The notes: generated by a model from the letters alone, not told the origin. Positions 1 through 8,943 are shown, counted from the stretch's first letter. The stretch: 64,000 bases of DNA from Burkholderiales bacterium 67-32 (GCA_001898625.1 MKUP01000027.1:1-64000); one strand, 5' to 3'. A program made the numbers and translations.

Positions 1-37
1 TGGACGGACGTCTGTGAAAGTAGGTCATTGTCAGGCT
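1..37 (+). rRNA. rrf: 5S rRNA, 3' end only
   Basis: The first 37 bases read like the 3' end of a beta-proteobacterial 5S rRNA (GTGAAAGTAGGTCATTG followed by TCAGGCT). The remainder of the gene, and presumably the 16S and 23S genes, lie to the left of the window. A strong intrinsic terminator follows directly, as expected at the end of an rrn operon. Confidence 0.85.
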
Positions 38-49
38 ATCTACACCCAA

Positions 50-88
50 AACCCCCGACCGGTAACCCGGCCGGGGGTTTTGTCTTTT
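50..88 (+). terminator. rho-independent terminator of the rRNA operon
   Basis: An 11-bp stem pairs 52-62 with 67-77 (one A-C mismatch) around a TAAC loop. It is followed by TTTTGTCTTTT. The position right after the 5S end makes it the rrn operon terminator. Confidence 0.85.
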
Positions 89-212
89 ACGGCCACGCGT
101 TTCGCGTAGTGTCTTCCCATCTTTTTTCCTGTGATGCGGCGTTCTTTGGCCCGCCGGGGAACGGCTGCGCCTTTTTCCCGGTCAAGAAATGATCGCGGAC
201 AAGGAGAACGAC

Positions 213-1400
213 ATGAAATCAGTGCGCTGGATGGCCGGATGGGCCGTGGCTCTTGGCATCACCATGGTCGCCACATCGGTGGCCCAGCCTGTGCGGCCGG
301 GGAAGGACGTACCCGTGGTTCGCGCGGCGTTGCCCGCCGGGGTGCAGTTGTCCACCTGGGCCGAGGGCCTGGAGCATCCCTGGGGCCTCGCGCTGTTGCC
401 TCAAGGAGGCGCCCTGGTGACCGAACGACCCGGGCGCTTGCGTGTGGTGTCGGGGCAGGGACAGGTCTCGGCGCCCGTGGCGGGCGTGCCCAAGGTGGAT
501 GCCCGTGGCCAGGGCGGCTTGTTGGACGTGGTGCTGCACCCGGACTTCGCGCGCAACGGCTTTGTGTACCTGAGCTATGCCGAAGCGGGCGAGGGGGGGA
601 ACAGTACCGCGGTAGCCCGCGGCAGGCTGGTGCAGGAAGGTGGCCAGTGGCGCTTTGCCGACTCCCGGGTCATCTTCCGCCAGTCTCCCAAGTTCGCCAG
701 CACGCTGCACTTCGGTTCCCGCCTGGTCTTTGCGCGCGACGGCAAGCTGTTCATTACGCTGGGCGAACGCTCGAGCCGCCAGACCCGTCCGGACGCCCAA
801 GGCTTGAACACGCATCATGGCAAGGTCGTCCGGGTCAACGACGATGGCAGCGTGCCGCGCGACAACCCGTTCGCTGGCGACAAGGGGGCGTTGCCCGAGA
901 TCTGGTCGTTGGGCCATCGCAATCCCCAGGGTGCGGCACTGAACCCAGGTACCGGTGAATTGTGGATGGTCGAGCATGGTCCGCAGGGCGGCGACGAGTT
1001 GAACGTCGTGCGAGCCGGCAAGAATTACGGCTGGCCCCTGTACACGTACGGCGAAGAATATGGCGGCGGCCGGATCGGGCAGGAGGCGTCGCAGCCGGGT
1101 TTCGAGCCGCCCTTGTACAGCTGGGTGCCGTCGGTGTCGCCGAGCGGGCTGGCGTTCTACACCAGCCAGGCCATTCCCTCGTGGACGGGCAGCCTGTTCA
1201 CCGGCGCCTTGAGCGGGCAGGCGCTGATACGCTTGCAGTTGGACGGTGGGAAAGTCGTGCGTGAAGAGCGTCTGCTGACCGATCTGGGCAGCCGGATCCG
1301 CGATGTCGTGATGGGGGCGTCGGGAGAGTTGTACCTGCTGACCGATGCCAGGCAGGGGAAGATTCTGGTCCTGCGCGGCGCGGGCGCCGGAGGCTCGTAG
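213..1400 (+). CDS. PQQ-dependent aldose sugar dehydrogenase (YliI/Asd-like), periplasmic
   Basis: This 395-aa protein resembles the soluble PQQ glucose/sorbosone dehydrogenase family, six-bladed propellers that oxidise aldoses in the periplasm. The N-terminus is a signal peptide (MKSVRWMAGWAVALG, then a small-residue stretch ending near residue 24). Family landmarks include EHPWGLALLP, GQGGLLDVVLHPDF, LHFGSRLVF, GHRNPQGAAL and VEHGPQGGDELN followed by KNYGWP. The ATG at 213 is preferred because AAGGAG (201-206) lies 6 nt upstream; an in-frame ATG at 189 lacks such a site and would spoil the signal peptide. It stands alone after the rRNA operon. Substrate is not predictable, and no PQQ biosynthesis genes are in the window. 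Confidence 0.85.
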   Translation: MKSVRWMAGWAVALGITMVATSVAQPVRPGKDVPVVRAALPAGVQLSTWAEGLEHPWGLALLPQGGALVTERPGRLRVVSGQGQVSAPVAGVPKVDARGQGGLLDVVLHPDFARNGFVYLSYAEAGEGGNSTAVARGRLVQEGGQWRFADSRVIFRQSPKFASTLHFGSRLVFARDGKLFITLGERSSRQTRPDAQGLNTHHGKVVRVNDDGSVPRDNPFAGDKGALPEIWSLGHRNPQGAALNPGTGELWMVEHGPQGGDELNVVRAGKNYGWPLYTYGEEYGGGRIGQEASQPGFEPPLYSWVPSVSPSGLAFYTSQAIPSWTGSLFTGALSGQALIRLQLDGGKVVREERLLTDLGSRIRDVVMGASGELYLLTDARQGKILVLRGAGAGGS

Positions 1401-1482
1401 GCCGGGCGGGGCCGGGCCTGCGATGCGCCCGGACCGCATGGGCCGGGCGCTGGCGGGAGCCCCGTCGGACGGGGCCGCCTGC

Positions 1483-1854
1483 TTATTTCAGGTGCGCGTT
1501 GACGATCTTGGTCAGCTCGAACATGTCGACGCTGGGCTTGCCGAACAGCTCCTTGAGCTTGGCGTCGCCGTTGATGTTGCGCTTGGCCTTGGGATCCTGC
1601 AGCTTGTGCTTCTTGATGTATTCCCAGATCTTGCGCGTGACTTCGGTGCGCGGCAGCGGGGCCGGGCCGATGACGGCAGCCAGCGTGGCGCTGGGGGTCA
1701 TGGGCTTGAGGAAGGCGGCGTTGACCTTGCGGGGAGCCTTGGTCGCGGCCTTCTTGGCCGGAGCGGCCTTCTTGGCGGCCGGGGCTTTCTTAGCCGGAGC
1801 GGCTTTCTTGGCGGGCGCGGCTTTCTTCGCCGGCGCCTTCTTGGCTGTGGCCAT
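1483..1854 (-). CDS. SWIB/MDM2-domain protein with a histone H1-like lysine/alanine tail
   Basis: This 123-aa protein has two parts. Residues 1 to about 44 are AKKAAP-type repeats with about one third lysine, like bacterial histone H1-like proteins. Residues about 47-123 form a SWIB domain (LPRTEVTRKIWEYIKKHKLQ, then a KPSVDMFELTKIVNAHL end). SWIB domains are best known from eukaryotic chromatin remodelling and chlamydial proteins; stand-alone versions with basic tails are common in beta-proteobacteria and are presumed nucleoid-associated. The minus-strand leader has AGGAG (1861-1865) just upstream of the ATG. It is monocistronic and convergent with the upstream dehydrogenase. A DNA-binding role is inferred from composition only. 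Confidence 0.85.
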   Translation of the reverse strand: MATAKKAPAKKAAPAKKAAPAKKAPAAKKAAPAKKAATKAPRKVNAAFLKPMTPSATLAAVIGPAPLPRTEVTRKIWEYIKKHKLQDPKAKRNINGDAKLKELFGKPSVDMFELTKIVNAHLK

Positions 1855-2097
1855 GCTGTACTCCTAAAAAGGGGTTCAATCGTCAGATCGTTGGCAGGGC
1901 CACACCGCAGTGCGCGAGAGGCAAACTCCAGAACTGCGGAATAACCCCGCGAGCGCAGCATATCGCCTTGCTGGGCAAAGCCACAACAAAATTCCAACAG
2001 AAACGGCGTTTCCCCGGGGTTTTAGACGGGGATGCAACGCTTGGCGGGCCGCTATGGCCGGTAGAATGGACACATTGCCGTCTACGCCCTTGCCGGG

Positions 2098-2949
2098 ATG
2101 CGCCCGCCAATGTTTGCATTTGTTCCGTTTCGTATCCGGTCGTCCGCTTTGTTGCTGGCTTTCGCGGCGCTGCTCGCGGGCTGTGCCGGCCCCGCTCCCG
2201 AGCGGCTGGAACAGGCGGAACCGGCCCACGGCGCCGCGGCGCTGATGCTGTCGCAATCGTCCTCGGCCGTGGGCGAGGTCCCGGCGGGATGGCGGCCCTG
2301 GATCATCCGGCCCGACAAGACCAAGACCCGCTACCAGGTCGCCCGCGCCAGCGTGGGCGGGCACGAGCGTCCGGTGCTGCATGCCGTGGCGGAATCGGCC
2401 GCGAGCGGGATGTGGGTGCCGGTGCACCTGCCGGTCGCGCAGGCCCCGTATGTGCGCTGGTCCTGGCGTACCGACGCGATGATCGAGCGGGCCAACAGTT
2501 CCCGTCCCGAGACCGAGGACGCGCCCGCGCGCCTCGTGCTGGCCTTTGACGGCGACTGGCGCAAGCTGCCGCTGCGCGACCAGATGCTGGCCGAGACCGC
2601 GCGCATGCTGCTGGGGCGCGAGGTGCCCTACGCCACCCTGATCTACACCTGGGATGCCGGCAAGCCGGTGGGCGCCAACCTGGCCAATGCCCACACGTCC
2701 CGCATCCGCCTGAAAGTGGTGGAGTCCGGTCCCGAGCGCACGGGCCGCTGGCTGGACTACGAGCGCAACTATGTGCAGGACTACATCGAGCTGTTCGGAG
2801 AGGAGCCCGGCACGCTGATCGGCGTGGGGGTCATGACCGACTCGGACAACACCCGGGGCTACGCCGAAAGCTGGTATGGCGACATTCAGCTTTTGACACC
2901 AAGTCGTACCGCGCTGGGGGAACTCCCGGACGGACCGGTTATCGATTGA
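2098..2949 (+). CDS. DUF3047 family lipoprotein
   Basis: This 283-aa protein has a lipoprotein signal: a hydrophobic stretch (residues 17-27) ending in a LLAGC lipobox, with Cys29 as the acylation site. The mature part matches the DUF3047 pattern: YVRWSWRTD, PARLVLAFDGDW, ATLIYTWD, AHTSRIRLKVVESG, then a conserved end around GVGVMTDSDNT and AESWYGDI. Function of the family is unknown; it is envelope-anchored and probably binds something, since no catalytic motif is evident. A -10-like TAGAAT sits at 2062-2067. The M20 peptidase gene starts 40 nt downstream, so the two may be cotranscribed. An alternative start is the ATG at 2110. Confidence 0.8.
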   Translation: MRPPMFAFVPFRIRSSALLLAFAALLAGCAGPAPERLEQAEPAHGAAALMLSQSSSAVGEVPAGWRPWIIRPDKTKTRYQVARASVGGHERPVLHAVAESAASGMWVPVHLPVAQAPYVRWSWRTDAMIERANSSRPETEDAPARLVLAFDGDWRKLPLRDQMLAETARMLLGREVPYATLIYTWDAGKPVGANLANAHTSRIRLKVVESGPERTGRWLDYERNYVQDYIELFGEEPGTLIGVGVMTDSDNTRGYAESWYGDIQLLTPSRTALGELPDGPVID

Positions 2950-2989
2950 CATTCGGGCCGCCGAGCGGCCGCAGGACCGGAGAGCAGGA

Positions 2990-4195
2990 ATGGATGCTGG
3001 GGTGGCGTTGCGTTCGCCGCTGGAAGCCATACGCAAATTTCACGATGATCTGACGCTGCTGCGGCGCGACCTGCACGCGCATCCCGAGCTAGGATTCGAA
3101 GAGGTACGCACTTCGGGCATCGTCGCCAAGGCGCTCGAACTGCTGGGCGTGGAGGTGCACCGGAACATTGGCAAGACCGGGCTGGTCGGCATCATCCACG
3201 GCCGGCGCTGCGACAGCGGCCGCATGATCGGCCTGCGGGCCGACATGGACGCGTTGCCGATGGCCGAGGACAACGCCTTCGCGCACCGTTCCAGCAAGCC
3301 GGGCATGATGCACGGCTGCGGCCACGACGGCCACACCACCATCCTGCTGGGCGCGGCGCGCTATCTGTCCCGGACGCGCAATTTCGACGGCACCGCGGTG
3401 CTGATCTTCCAGCCGGCCGAGGAAGGGCTGGGCGGGGCCCGCGCCATGATGGACGATGGGCTGTTCGATACCTATCCTTGTAACGAAATCTACGCGCTCC
3501 ACAACTGGCCGGGATTGCCGGCCGGCAAGGTCGGCATCAATCCCGGACCGATGATGGCCGCGTCCGACCGCTTCGAGATCGTCATCGAGGGCAAGGGCGG
3601 CCATGGCGCGCATCCCTACCAGACGATCGACCCGGTCGTGGTGGCGGGCCAGATCATCACCGCGACACAGTCCATCGTTTCGCGCAACGTCAATCCGCTG
3701 GACTCCGCGGTGGTGTCCATCTGTTCGGTGCAGGCCGGCAACCCCGGTGCGATGAGTGTGATCCCGCGCGAGGCGCGCCTGGTGGGCACGGTGCGGACCT
3801 TCCGCCGCACGGTACAGGAGATGGTCGAGAACCGGTTGCGGGACCTGTCCTCGTCGATCGCGGCGGCGTTCGGAGCCAAGGCCACGCTCAAGTACGACCG
3901 CATCTATCCGGCCACCATCAATACGCCGAGGGAAGCCAATTTCGTGGCCGACGTGGCGACCGCGATGCTGGGCAAGGAGAACGTCATCCGCGACCTGACG
4001 CCGTCGATGGGGGCCGAGGATTTCTCGTTCATGCTGCAAGGACGGCCGGGCGCCTATTTCCGGCTGGGACAGGGCGGCGCGGAGCAGGGCTGCTTCCTGC
4101 ACAGCAGCAACTACGATTTCAACGACGCGGTGATCCCCCTGGGTGCGGGCATCATGGCCTCGTTGGTCGAACGCAGTATGCCGGTCGTGGACTGA
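2990..4195 (+). CDS. M20 family metallopeptidase / amidohydrolase (hippurate hydrolase-like)
   Basis: This 401-aa cytoplasmic enzyme belongs to the M20D aminoacylase/hippuricase group, which hydrolyses N-acyl amino acids or related amides with two metal ions. Visible motifs are the start RRDLHAHPELGFEE, RADMDALPM, the metal-binding GCGHDGHTT, FQPAEEGLGGARAM with the catalytic glutamate, HNWPGLPAGK, GKGGHGAHP (dimerisation/active-site His) and the C-terminal SMGAEDFSF. Length is typical. A purine-rich site (GAGAGCAGGA) precedes the ATG. It may be cotranscribed with the DUF3047 gene. The Tat-exported amidohydrolase begins 90 bp downstream behind a hairpin. Substrate cannot be told from sequence. 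Confidence 0.88.
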   Translation: MDAGVALRSPLEAIRKFHDDLTLLRRDLHAHPELGFEEVRTSGIVAKALELLGVEVHRNIGKTGLVGIIHGRRCDSGRMIGLRADMDALPMAEDNAFAHRSSKPGMMHGCGHDGHTTILLGAARYLSRTRNFDGTAVLIFQPAEEGLGGARAMMDDGLFDTYPCNEIYALHNWPGLPAGKVGINPGPMMAASDRFEIVIEGKGGHGAHPYQTIDPVVVAGQIITATQSIVSRNVNPLDSAVVSICSVQAGNPGAMSVIPREARLVGTVRTFRRTVQEMVENRLRDLSSSIAAAFGAKATLKYDRIYPATINTPREANFVADVATAMLGKENVIRDLTPSMGAEDFSFMLQGRPGAYFRLGQGGAEQGCFLHSSNYDFNDAVIPLGAGIMASLVERSMPVVD

Positions 4196-4216
4196 ACCCG
4201 CCCGAGGGGGCGGGTT
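4195..4216 (+). terminator. hairpin after the M20 peptidase gene
   Basis: AACCCGCCC (4195-4203) pairs perfectly with GGGCGGGTT (4208-4216) around GAGG, overlapping the last base of the stop codon. The T tail is only three bases, so termination may be partial. Confidence 0.55.
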
Positions 4217-4236
4217 TGCACCAGCCTTGCTTTCAA

Positions 4237-4271
4237 TTGCTTTAGAAATAAAATTTGTATACCTAAAGCAA
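4237..4271. promoter_or_regulatory. inverted repeat TTGCTTTAG...CTAAAGCAA, candidate operator
   Basis: A perfect 9-bp inverted repeat (4237-4245 and 4263-4271) with 17 bp between arms lies in an AT-rich patch directly before the Shine-Dalgarno site of the amidohydrolase gene. A half-copy TTGCTTTC occurs at 4227-4234, and the spacer holds GTATAC. Its AT content and placement suggest a regulator binding site, but no regulator gene is adjacent. Confidence 0.45.
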
Positions 4272-4285
4272 AATGGGAGAGTGGC

Positions 4286-5788
4286 ATGGCGAACGACGAA
4301 CGCGCGGCGGTGCTCGCCGGCACCAGCGGTCCGGGCCGGCGGGATTTCCTGCGCGGCGCGATGGCGGCGGCGGTGGCGGGAACCGGTGCCACCCTGGTGG
4401 GCCCGGCGCGGGCCCAGGCGGAAGGCACACGGGCGCCGAGCCGCGAATTCCTGATCTCCGGCGGCCACGTGCTGTCGATGGACCGGAGCGTGGGTGACCT
4501 GCCCGAGGGGGACGTCCACGTGCGCGACGGCGCCATCGTCGCGGTGGGCCGCAAGCTGTCCGTGCCCGGTGCGCAGGTCATCGACGCGCGCGGGATGATC
4601 GTCATGCCCGGCTTCGTCGATGCCCACTCCCATCTGTGGAATGCCTTCCTGCGTGGTTCGGTGCGGGGCGACGATCCCCAGCGCGGCTATTTCCCGACGA
4701 CCAATCGCGCCGCGCCGCTGTGCACGCCGGACGACGCCTTCCATTCGGTCCGGTTCGGGCTGATGCAGGAGTTGCTGTCGGGCGTGACCTGCCTGAACAA
4801 TTTCTCGCACAACACGCGGTCCGTCGCGCATGCCGATGCCGAGATCCGCGCGGCGCTGGACGTCGGGGCCCGCACCCGCTTCTCCTACGGCACGCCCGGC
4901 CGGGGCGAGCGCCTGGACCTGGCCGGTGTCAAGGCGACGCTGGCGAACTGGGGCCGCGCGGACCCCAGGCTGAAGCTGGGCGTCAACCTGCAACTGCCGT
5001 CGCCGGCGGTGCTGAAGGCCGGCGGCAGCGACGATACCTTCGTCGGCGAGGTGAGAGCGTCGAGGGAACTGGGGCTGCCGATCTCGCTGCACTACGGCGA
5101 CACGGCGCACGGGCTCGTGGGGTTGATGGATCGAAGCAACCTGCTGGGACCGGACATCCTGATGATCCACACCCAGGGGTTTACCGCCGCCGAGCGCGAG
5201 CTGATGGTGAGAAAGCAGGTGCAGTTCAGCATGTCGCCGGCCATCGAGATCCCGTATTCGACGGTGCGAAACGGCTACATCCAGTTCGCGGAGCTGGAGG
5301 CACTGGGGGCCAGCCTGAGTCTGTCGGTCGATGCGTCCAGCGCGCTGGCGACGGGCGATTTCTTCACCGTCATGCGGGCGCTGCTGTGGGCCCACAAGCA
5401 GCGCGCCGACGTGGACCGCAAGCTCGAACCGCGCCGCATCGTCGAGATCGCCACGCTGGGCGGGGCGAAGGCGCTGGGGATGGACGACGCCATCGGGTCG
5501 CTGTCGGCCGGCAAGCAGGCCGACATCATCCTGGTCCGCAAGAACGACATCAACATGGCCCCGGTGATCGACCCGTACTACTCGTTGGTCTATTCGGGCA
5601 TGCCCGCCAACGTCGATACCGTGATGGTGGGGGGACGCGTGCTGCTGCGGGGCGGGCGGCACGCGACGCTGGACGTCCAGGAGGTCGCGGACCTGGCCGC
5701 GCGGGCCGGGAGCCGGATGCACGAGCGGCTCGAGGGCATCATCTCGAACCGGAAAGAGAACCTGGGCGACCTGAACCGGAAAGGATGA
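4286..5788 (+). CDS. Tat-exported amidohydrolase (metal-dependent, TRZ/ATZ-like)
   Basis: This 500-aa protein starts with a twin-arginine signal (GRRDFLRGA near residues 18-26, then an alanine-rich hydrophobic core ending in ARAQ). A folded, metal-loaded enzyme is therefore probably exported to the periplasm. The rest fits the amidohydrolase superfamily: VMPGFVDAHSHLWN with the HxH metal pair, ISLHYGD and LMIHTQGF supplying later histidines, SVDASS the aspartate, and KQADIILV with VMVGGRVLLRGG the C-terminal beta-sandwich. This resembles chlorohydrolase/cytosine-deaminase types, which hydrolyse C-N or C-halogen bonds on rings. GGGAGA (4275-4280) precedes the ATG. A Tat signal is unusual here, since most relatives are cytoplasmic. 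Confidence 0.82.
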   Translation: MANDERAAVLAGTSGPGRRDFLRGAMAAAVAGTGATLVGPARAQAEGTRAPSREFLISGGHVLSMDRSVGDLPEGDVHVRDGAIVAVGRKLSVPGAQVIDARGMIVMPGFVDAHSHLWNAFLRGSVRGDDPQRGYFPTTNRAAPLCTPDDAFHSVRFGLMQELLSGVTCLNNFSHNTRSVAHADAEIRAALDVGARTRFSYGTPGRGERLDLAGVKATLANWGRADPRLKLGVNLQLPSPAVLKAGGSDDTFVGEVRASRELGLPISLHYGDTAHGLVGLMDRSNLLGPDILMIHTQGFTAAERELMVRKQVQFSMSPAIEIPYSTVRNGYIQFAELEALGASLSLSVDASSALATGDFFTVMRALLWAHKQRADVDRKLEPRRIVEIATLGGAKALGMDDAIGSLSAGKQADIILVRKNDINMAPVIDPYYSLVYSGMPANVDTVMVGGRVLLRGGRHATLDVQEVADLAARAGSRMHERLEGIISNRKENLGDLNRKG

Positions 5789-5920
5789 GCGGGAACGCGC
5801 GCGGGCGCGGGGGTTGGCGCGGGGCCGGGTTCGGGCCGTAAAATGAAGGCAACCTAGCCGGCGCGCGCGGCATACGCGTGCGCGCTGGCCGACCTTCCGA
5901 TACGCCCCTTGGCCGCATCC

Positions 5921-6976
5921 ATGACCCTTTCCACGCTGACCATCACCCGCCCCGACGACTGGCACCTGCACCTGCGCGACGGCGAGGCGCTCGAGGCCGT
6001 CGCCGCCCATTCCGCGCGCCAGTTCGCCCGGGCCATCATCATGCCCAACCTGAAGCCGCCGGTCACGACCACGTCCCAGGCGCTGGCGTATCGGGACCGC
6101 ATCCTGGCGGCTCTCGGCAAGCGCGGCATCGGGCCGGAGGCGTTCACGCCGCTGATGACGCTGTACCTGACCGACAATACCGAGCCCGAGGAAATCCAGC
6201 GCGCGCGCGAGTCGGGCGCGGTCCATGCGGTCAAACTGTATCCGGCTGGCGCGACGACGAACTCGGATGCCGGCGTGACGGACCTGCTGGGCCGCTGCGC
6301 CAAGGTGCTGGAGACCATGGAGAAGGTGGGCATGCCGCTGCTGACCCATGGCGAAGCCACCGACCCCGCCATCGACGTGTTCGACCGCGAGCAGGTCTTC
6401 ATCGATCGGGTCATGATTCCCCTGCGCCGCGCCTTCCCGGCGCTGAAGGTGGTGTTCGAGCACATCACCACGGCCGATGCCGCGCAGTATGTGCGCGATG
6501 CCGAGGGTCCGATCGCCGCCACCCTCACGCCCCAGCACCTGCTGTACAACCGCAATGCCCTGTTCCAGGGCGGCATGCGCCCGCACTGGTACTGCCTGCC
6601 GGTGCTCAAGCGCGAGACGCACCGCCAGGCCCTGGTGGAAGTCGCCACCAGCGGCAGTCCGCGCTTCTTCCTGGGTACCGACAGCGCGCCGCACGCGCGC
6701 GGCCTGAAGGAACACGCCTGCGGCTGCGCCGGCTGCTTCACGGGGCTGCACGCGATGGAGCTGTACGCGAAGGCCTTCGACGACGCCGGCAGGCTGGACG
6801 CGCTGGAGGGCTTCGCCAGTTTCCACGGACCCGATTTCTACGGCCTGCCGCGCAATACCGGCACGCTGACGCTGGTGCGCGAGTCTTTCCGCATTCCTGA
6901 CGAACTGTCGTTCGGCCAACAGACCATCGTGCCGCTGGCCAGCGGGGAGACCTTGCCGTGGCGGGTCTCGATCTGA
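5921..6976 (+). CDS. pyrC: dihydroorotase, class II
   Basis: Converts N-carbamoyl-aspartate to dihydroorotate in de novo pyrimidine synthesis, in the cytoplasm. The 351-aa product matches the E. coli-type enzyme: [12 protein letters not shown] (HxH zinc ligands), [17 protein letters not shown] (carbamylated lysine), [22 protein letters not shown] and [13 protein letters not shown] (catalytic aspartate). The ATG at 5921 aligns with known PyrC N-termini; an in-frame TTG lies at 5909. TAAAAT at 5839-5844 is a likely -10. The DUF3025 gene overlaps its 3' end by 19 nt, so the two should be cotranscribed. Confidence 0.95.
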   Translation: MTLSTLTITRPDDWHLHLRDGEALEAVAAHSARQFARAIIMPNLKPPVTTTSQALAYRDRILAALGKRGIGPEAFTPLMTLYLTDNTEPEEIQRARESGAVHAVKLYPAGATTNSDAGVTDLLGRCAKVLETMEKVGMPLLTHGEATDPAIDVFDREQVFIDRVMIPLRRAFPALKVVFEHITTADAAQYVRDAEGPIAATLTPQHLLYNRNALFQGGMRPHWYCLPVLKRETHRQALVEVATSGSPRFFLGTDSAPHARGLKEHACGCAGCFTGLHAMELYAKAFDDAGRLDALEGFASFHGPDFYGLPRNTGTLTLVRESFRIPDELSFGQQTIVPLASGETLPWRVSI

Positions 6977-7788
6977 CCCACATCGACTGGGGCCAGCCCT
7001 GGTTCGCCGGCATCGCCCACAAGGGCGAGCTGCTGGCGCCCACGGGCGGTGAGCCCTTGTGCGATAGCTTGAACCGGCTGCTCACGGCCGGCGAGGGCGG
7101 CCACGGCACGCGCGGGCGCATGCGGGTGGCCTCGGGCAAGCCGCTGCTGTTCGTGCCGCAATCCGACCTGCCCGAGGGCCGGGCCTACGAGGCGCACATT
7201 CACCAGACCGGCCGCATTCCCACGCGGGACAACCTGCACGATCTCTTTAACGGGCTGGCGTGGTTCGCCTTTCCGCAGGCGAAGGCGCGGCTGAACGCGA
7301 TGCAGGCGCGCGCGCTGAAGAAGGCGTCTGCCGACGAGGGCCGGGGGCCCTTGCGGGACGCCGTGACCATCTTCGACGAGAACGGGCTGGTGCTGGCCTG
7401 CTCCAGCGACGAACTGGCCCAGGCCTTGCGCCGCTTCGACTGGCGCACGCTGTTCGTCGAGCGCCGCACCGCGACGCTGATGCAGACCGAACCCTGGGCG
7501 ATCGGCCACGGGCTGCTGGAAAAGCTGGTGCGGCCCTACAAGGCCATTACCGCGCACGCGCTGATCGTGCCGGTCGACGACTCGTATTTCCGGGCTTCCC
7601 CCCAGCAGCGGCGCACCACCATCGACCGACTCGTGGCCGACTGGCTGGACAACTGGCCTTTCTTCACCGCGCGCGACCTGTGCCCGCTGCCGGTGCTGGG
7701 TCTGCCCGGCTGGTGGCCCGACAACACGTCGCCGGGGTTTTACGACGATACCGAGGTTTTCCGCCCCGGCCGTACCCGTCAGCGGTAA
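6958..7788 (+). CDS. DUF3025 domain protein
   Basis: This 276-aa cytoplasmic protein shows the DUF3025 pattern: [58 protein letters not shown] and [21 protein letters not shown]. No enzymatic function is established. The GTG start at 6958 lies inside pyrC (19-nt overlap), implying translational coupling. Its stop TAA overlaps the -10 box of rnpB. The pairing with pyrC may be positional rather than functional. Confidence 0.75.
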   Translation: MAGLDLTHIDWGQPWFAGIAHKGELLAPTGGEPLCDSLNRLLTAGEGGHGTRGRMRVASGKPLLFVPQSDLPEGRAYEAHIHQTGRIPTRDNLHDLFNGLAWFAFPQAKARLNAMQARALKKASADEGRGPLRDAVTIFDENGLVLACSSDELAQALRRFDWRTLFVERRTATLMQTEPWAIGHGLLEKLVRPYKAITAHALIVPVDDSYFRASPQQRRTTIDRLVADWLDNWPFFTARDLCPLPVLGLPGWWPDNTSPGFYDDTEVFRPGRTRQR

Positions 7789-7791
7789 AAT
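7786..7791 (+). promoter_or_regulatory. -10 box of rnpB
   Basis: TAAAAT lies 7 nt before the inferred 5' end of RNase P RNA and overlaps the stop codon of the DUF3025 gene. The 28 bases ending here (7764-7791) closely match those before the PAS-LuxR gene (12374-12401). No good -35 hexamer is visible. Confidence 0.5.
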
Positions 7792-7797
7792 AGACGC

Positions 7798-8210
7798 GCA
7801 GAGCAGATCAGGCAGTCGCGGTGCCTTCGGGCATCGAGGAAGGTCCGGACTCCACAGGACAGGATGGCGGCTAACGGCCGTCCGGCGATCGCTGGGGCGC
7901 AAGCCCGGGCGCGAAGCCGAGGAATAGGGCCACAGAGACGAGTCTGCGGCGAGGGCGGACGATGTTCGCACCGGTACGGCCACTCCGTACCGTTCGCACG
8001 GGCAACCGTGCGAGTCGCGGCAGGGTGAAACGCGGCAACCTCCATCCGGAGCAACACCAAATAGGCATGCGCGCGGCTTCGGCCGCAATAGGGCGGTCCG
8101 CCCGAGCATGCGGGTAGGTGGCTAGAGCCGTCCGGCAACGGCCGGCCCAGAGGAATGACTGCCCGCGGGCGACGCCCGTGTACAGAATCCGGCCTATCGA
8201 TCTGCTTTGC
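7798..8210 (+). ncRNA. rnpB: RNase P RNA, class A
   Basis: Catalytic RNA that trims tRNA 5' leaders. Conserved class A blocks appear in order: GAGGAAGGTCCGGACTCC, ACAGAGACGAGTC, GGTGAAACGCGGCAACCTC, GAGCAACACCAAATAGG, GGTAGGTGGCTAGAG, AGAGGAATGACTGC and ACAGAATCCGGC. Helix P1 is a 12-bp pairing of 7798-7809 with 8199-8210 (one G-U pair), which defines both ends. The 413-nt length is normal. The 3' end overlaps the last codons of the convergent tetR gene by about 17 bp. Confidence 0.95.
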
Positions 8211-8943
8211 CTTGATTCGCAGGCGCCTTCCCATGTGCGGAAGAGCCCAGGGCGGGAGTGCCGGCTCTCATGCCGGCCGCCAGAAAAGGGACCATCTCGC
8301 GCAGCGCCCGGTCGAATTCCTGGCCGTTGCTGGCGCCGCCGGAGAGCACCTCCAGCCGACCGGTGTCGGCGAGCACGTACTGATAAGTGCCCAGCACGAA
8401 AATGAAACGCCAGGCGACCTGCTCGGGCTCGAGTTCCGGGAGGCTGGCCGCCAATGCCTGGACGAAGCGGTGCGACGATGCGTCGTAGAGCGTCCTGCGG
8501 AGCTTGCCGCCGAAGCGGCTGCCGTCGAGTTGCAGGTGCGCCTGCATGCGCAGGAAGTTGCGCCCGCCCGGCCCGCTCATGGCCAGGCGCACCGCCGGCA
8601 CCAGGAAGATCTCGATCAACCGCTCCAACGGTATCGCGCCGCCGGCATGTGCCGCCTCTTCTTCATCAAGCAGGCGCATGCGTTCATCGACCAATTGCTG
8701 GCCATTGCGCATGTAGGCCTCGAAGAACAAGGCTTCCTTGGTCTTGAAGAAGTAATGGATCATGCCCTGGTTGACCCCGGCCAGGTCGGCGACCTTGCGC
8801 AGCGAGCAGCCCTCGAAACCGTGTTCGGCGAACAGTTTTTCCGCCGCGCTCAGGATGGCGTCCCGGCCATCGGTCTTGGGGCGGCCTACTTTCCTGGGCG
8901 TCGCGGGAGGAGCGGTGACGGTGGCGCGAGAAGGAGTAGCCAT
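8194..8943 (-). CDS. TetR family transcriptional regulator
   Basis: This 249-aa protein has an N-terminal helix-turn-helix at about residues 20-70 (GRDAILSAAEKLFAEHGFEG then CSLRKVADLAGVNQGMIHYFF), preceded by a basic RKVGRPKTDGR segment. The C-terminal ligand domain is family-variable. The ATG at 8943 is chosen because the HTH then begins near residue 20; upstream codons run through intergenic sequence. No strong ribosome site is visible. It is divergent from the Bug-cyclase-lipocalin-BKACE operon, with a 20-bp perfect palindrome between, so it is probably the operon's repressor. The inducer is presumably the imported compound. Its stop codon lies within the rnpB P1 helix region. Confidence 0.88.
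   Translation of the reverse strand: MATPSRATVTAPPATPRKVGRPKTDGRDAILSAAEKLFAEHGFEGCSLRKVADLAGVNQGMIHYFFKTKEALFFEAYMRNGQQLVDERMRLLDEEEAAHAGGAIPLERLIEIFLVPAVRLAMSGPGGRNFLRMQAHLQLDGSRFGGKLRRTLYDASSHRFVQALAASLPELEPEQVAWRFIFVLGTYQYVLADTGRLEVLSGGASNGQEFDRALREMVPFLAAGMRAGTPALGSSAHGKAPANQGKADR

Noticed and set aside
1-212. tRNA or second rRNA gene near the left edge
   Set aside because: Only the 5S 3' end and terminator are present; the remaining leader has no cloverleaf or rRNA signature.
3089-6919. 1276-codon open frame on the minus strand
   Set aside because: It lies antisense to the M20 peptidase, the amidohydrolase and pyrC, all of which have clear motifs. The protein is His/Arg/Gly-rich without domain pattern, as expected for an antisense frame in GC-rich DNA.
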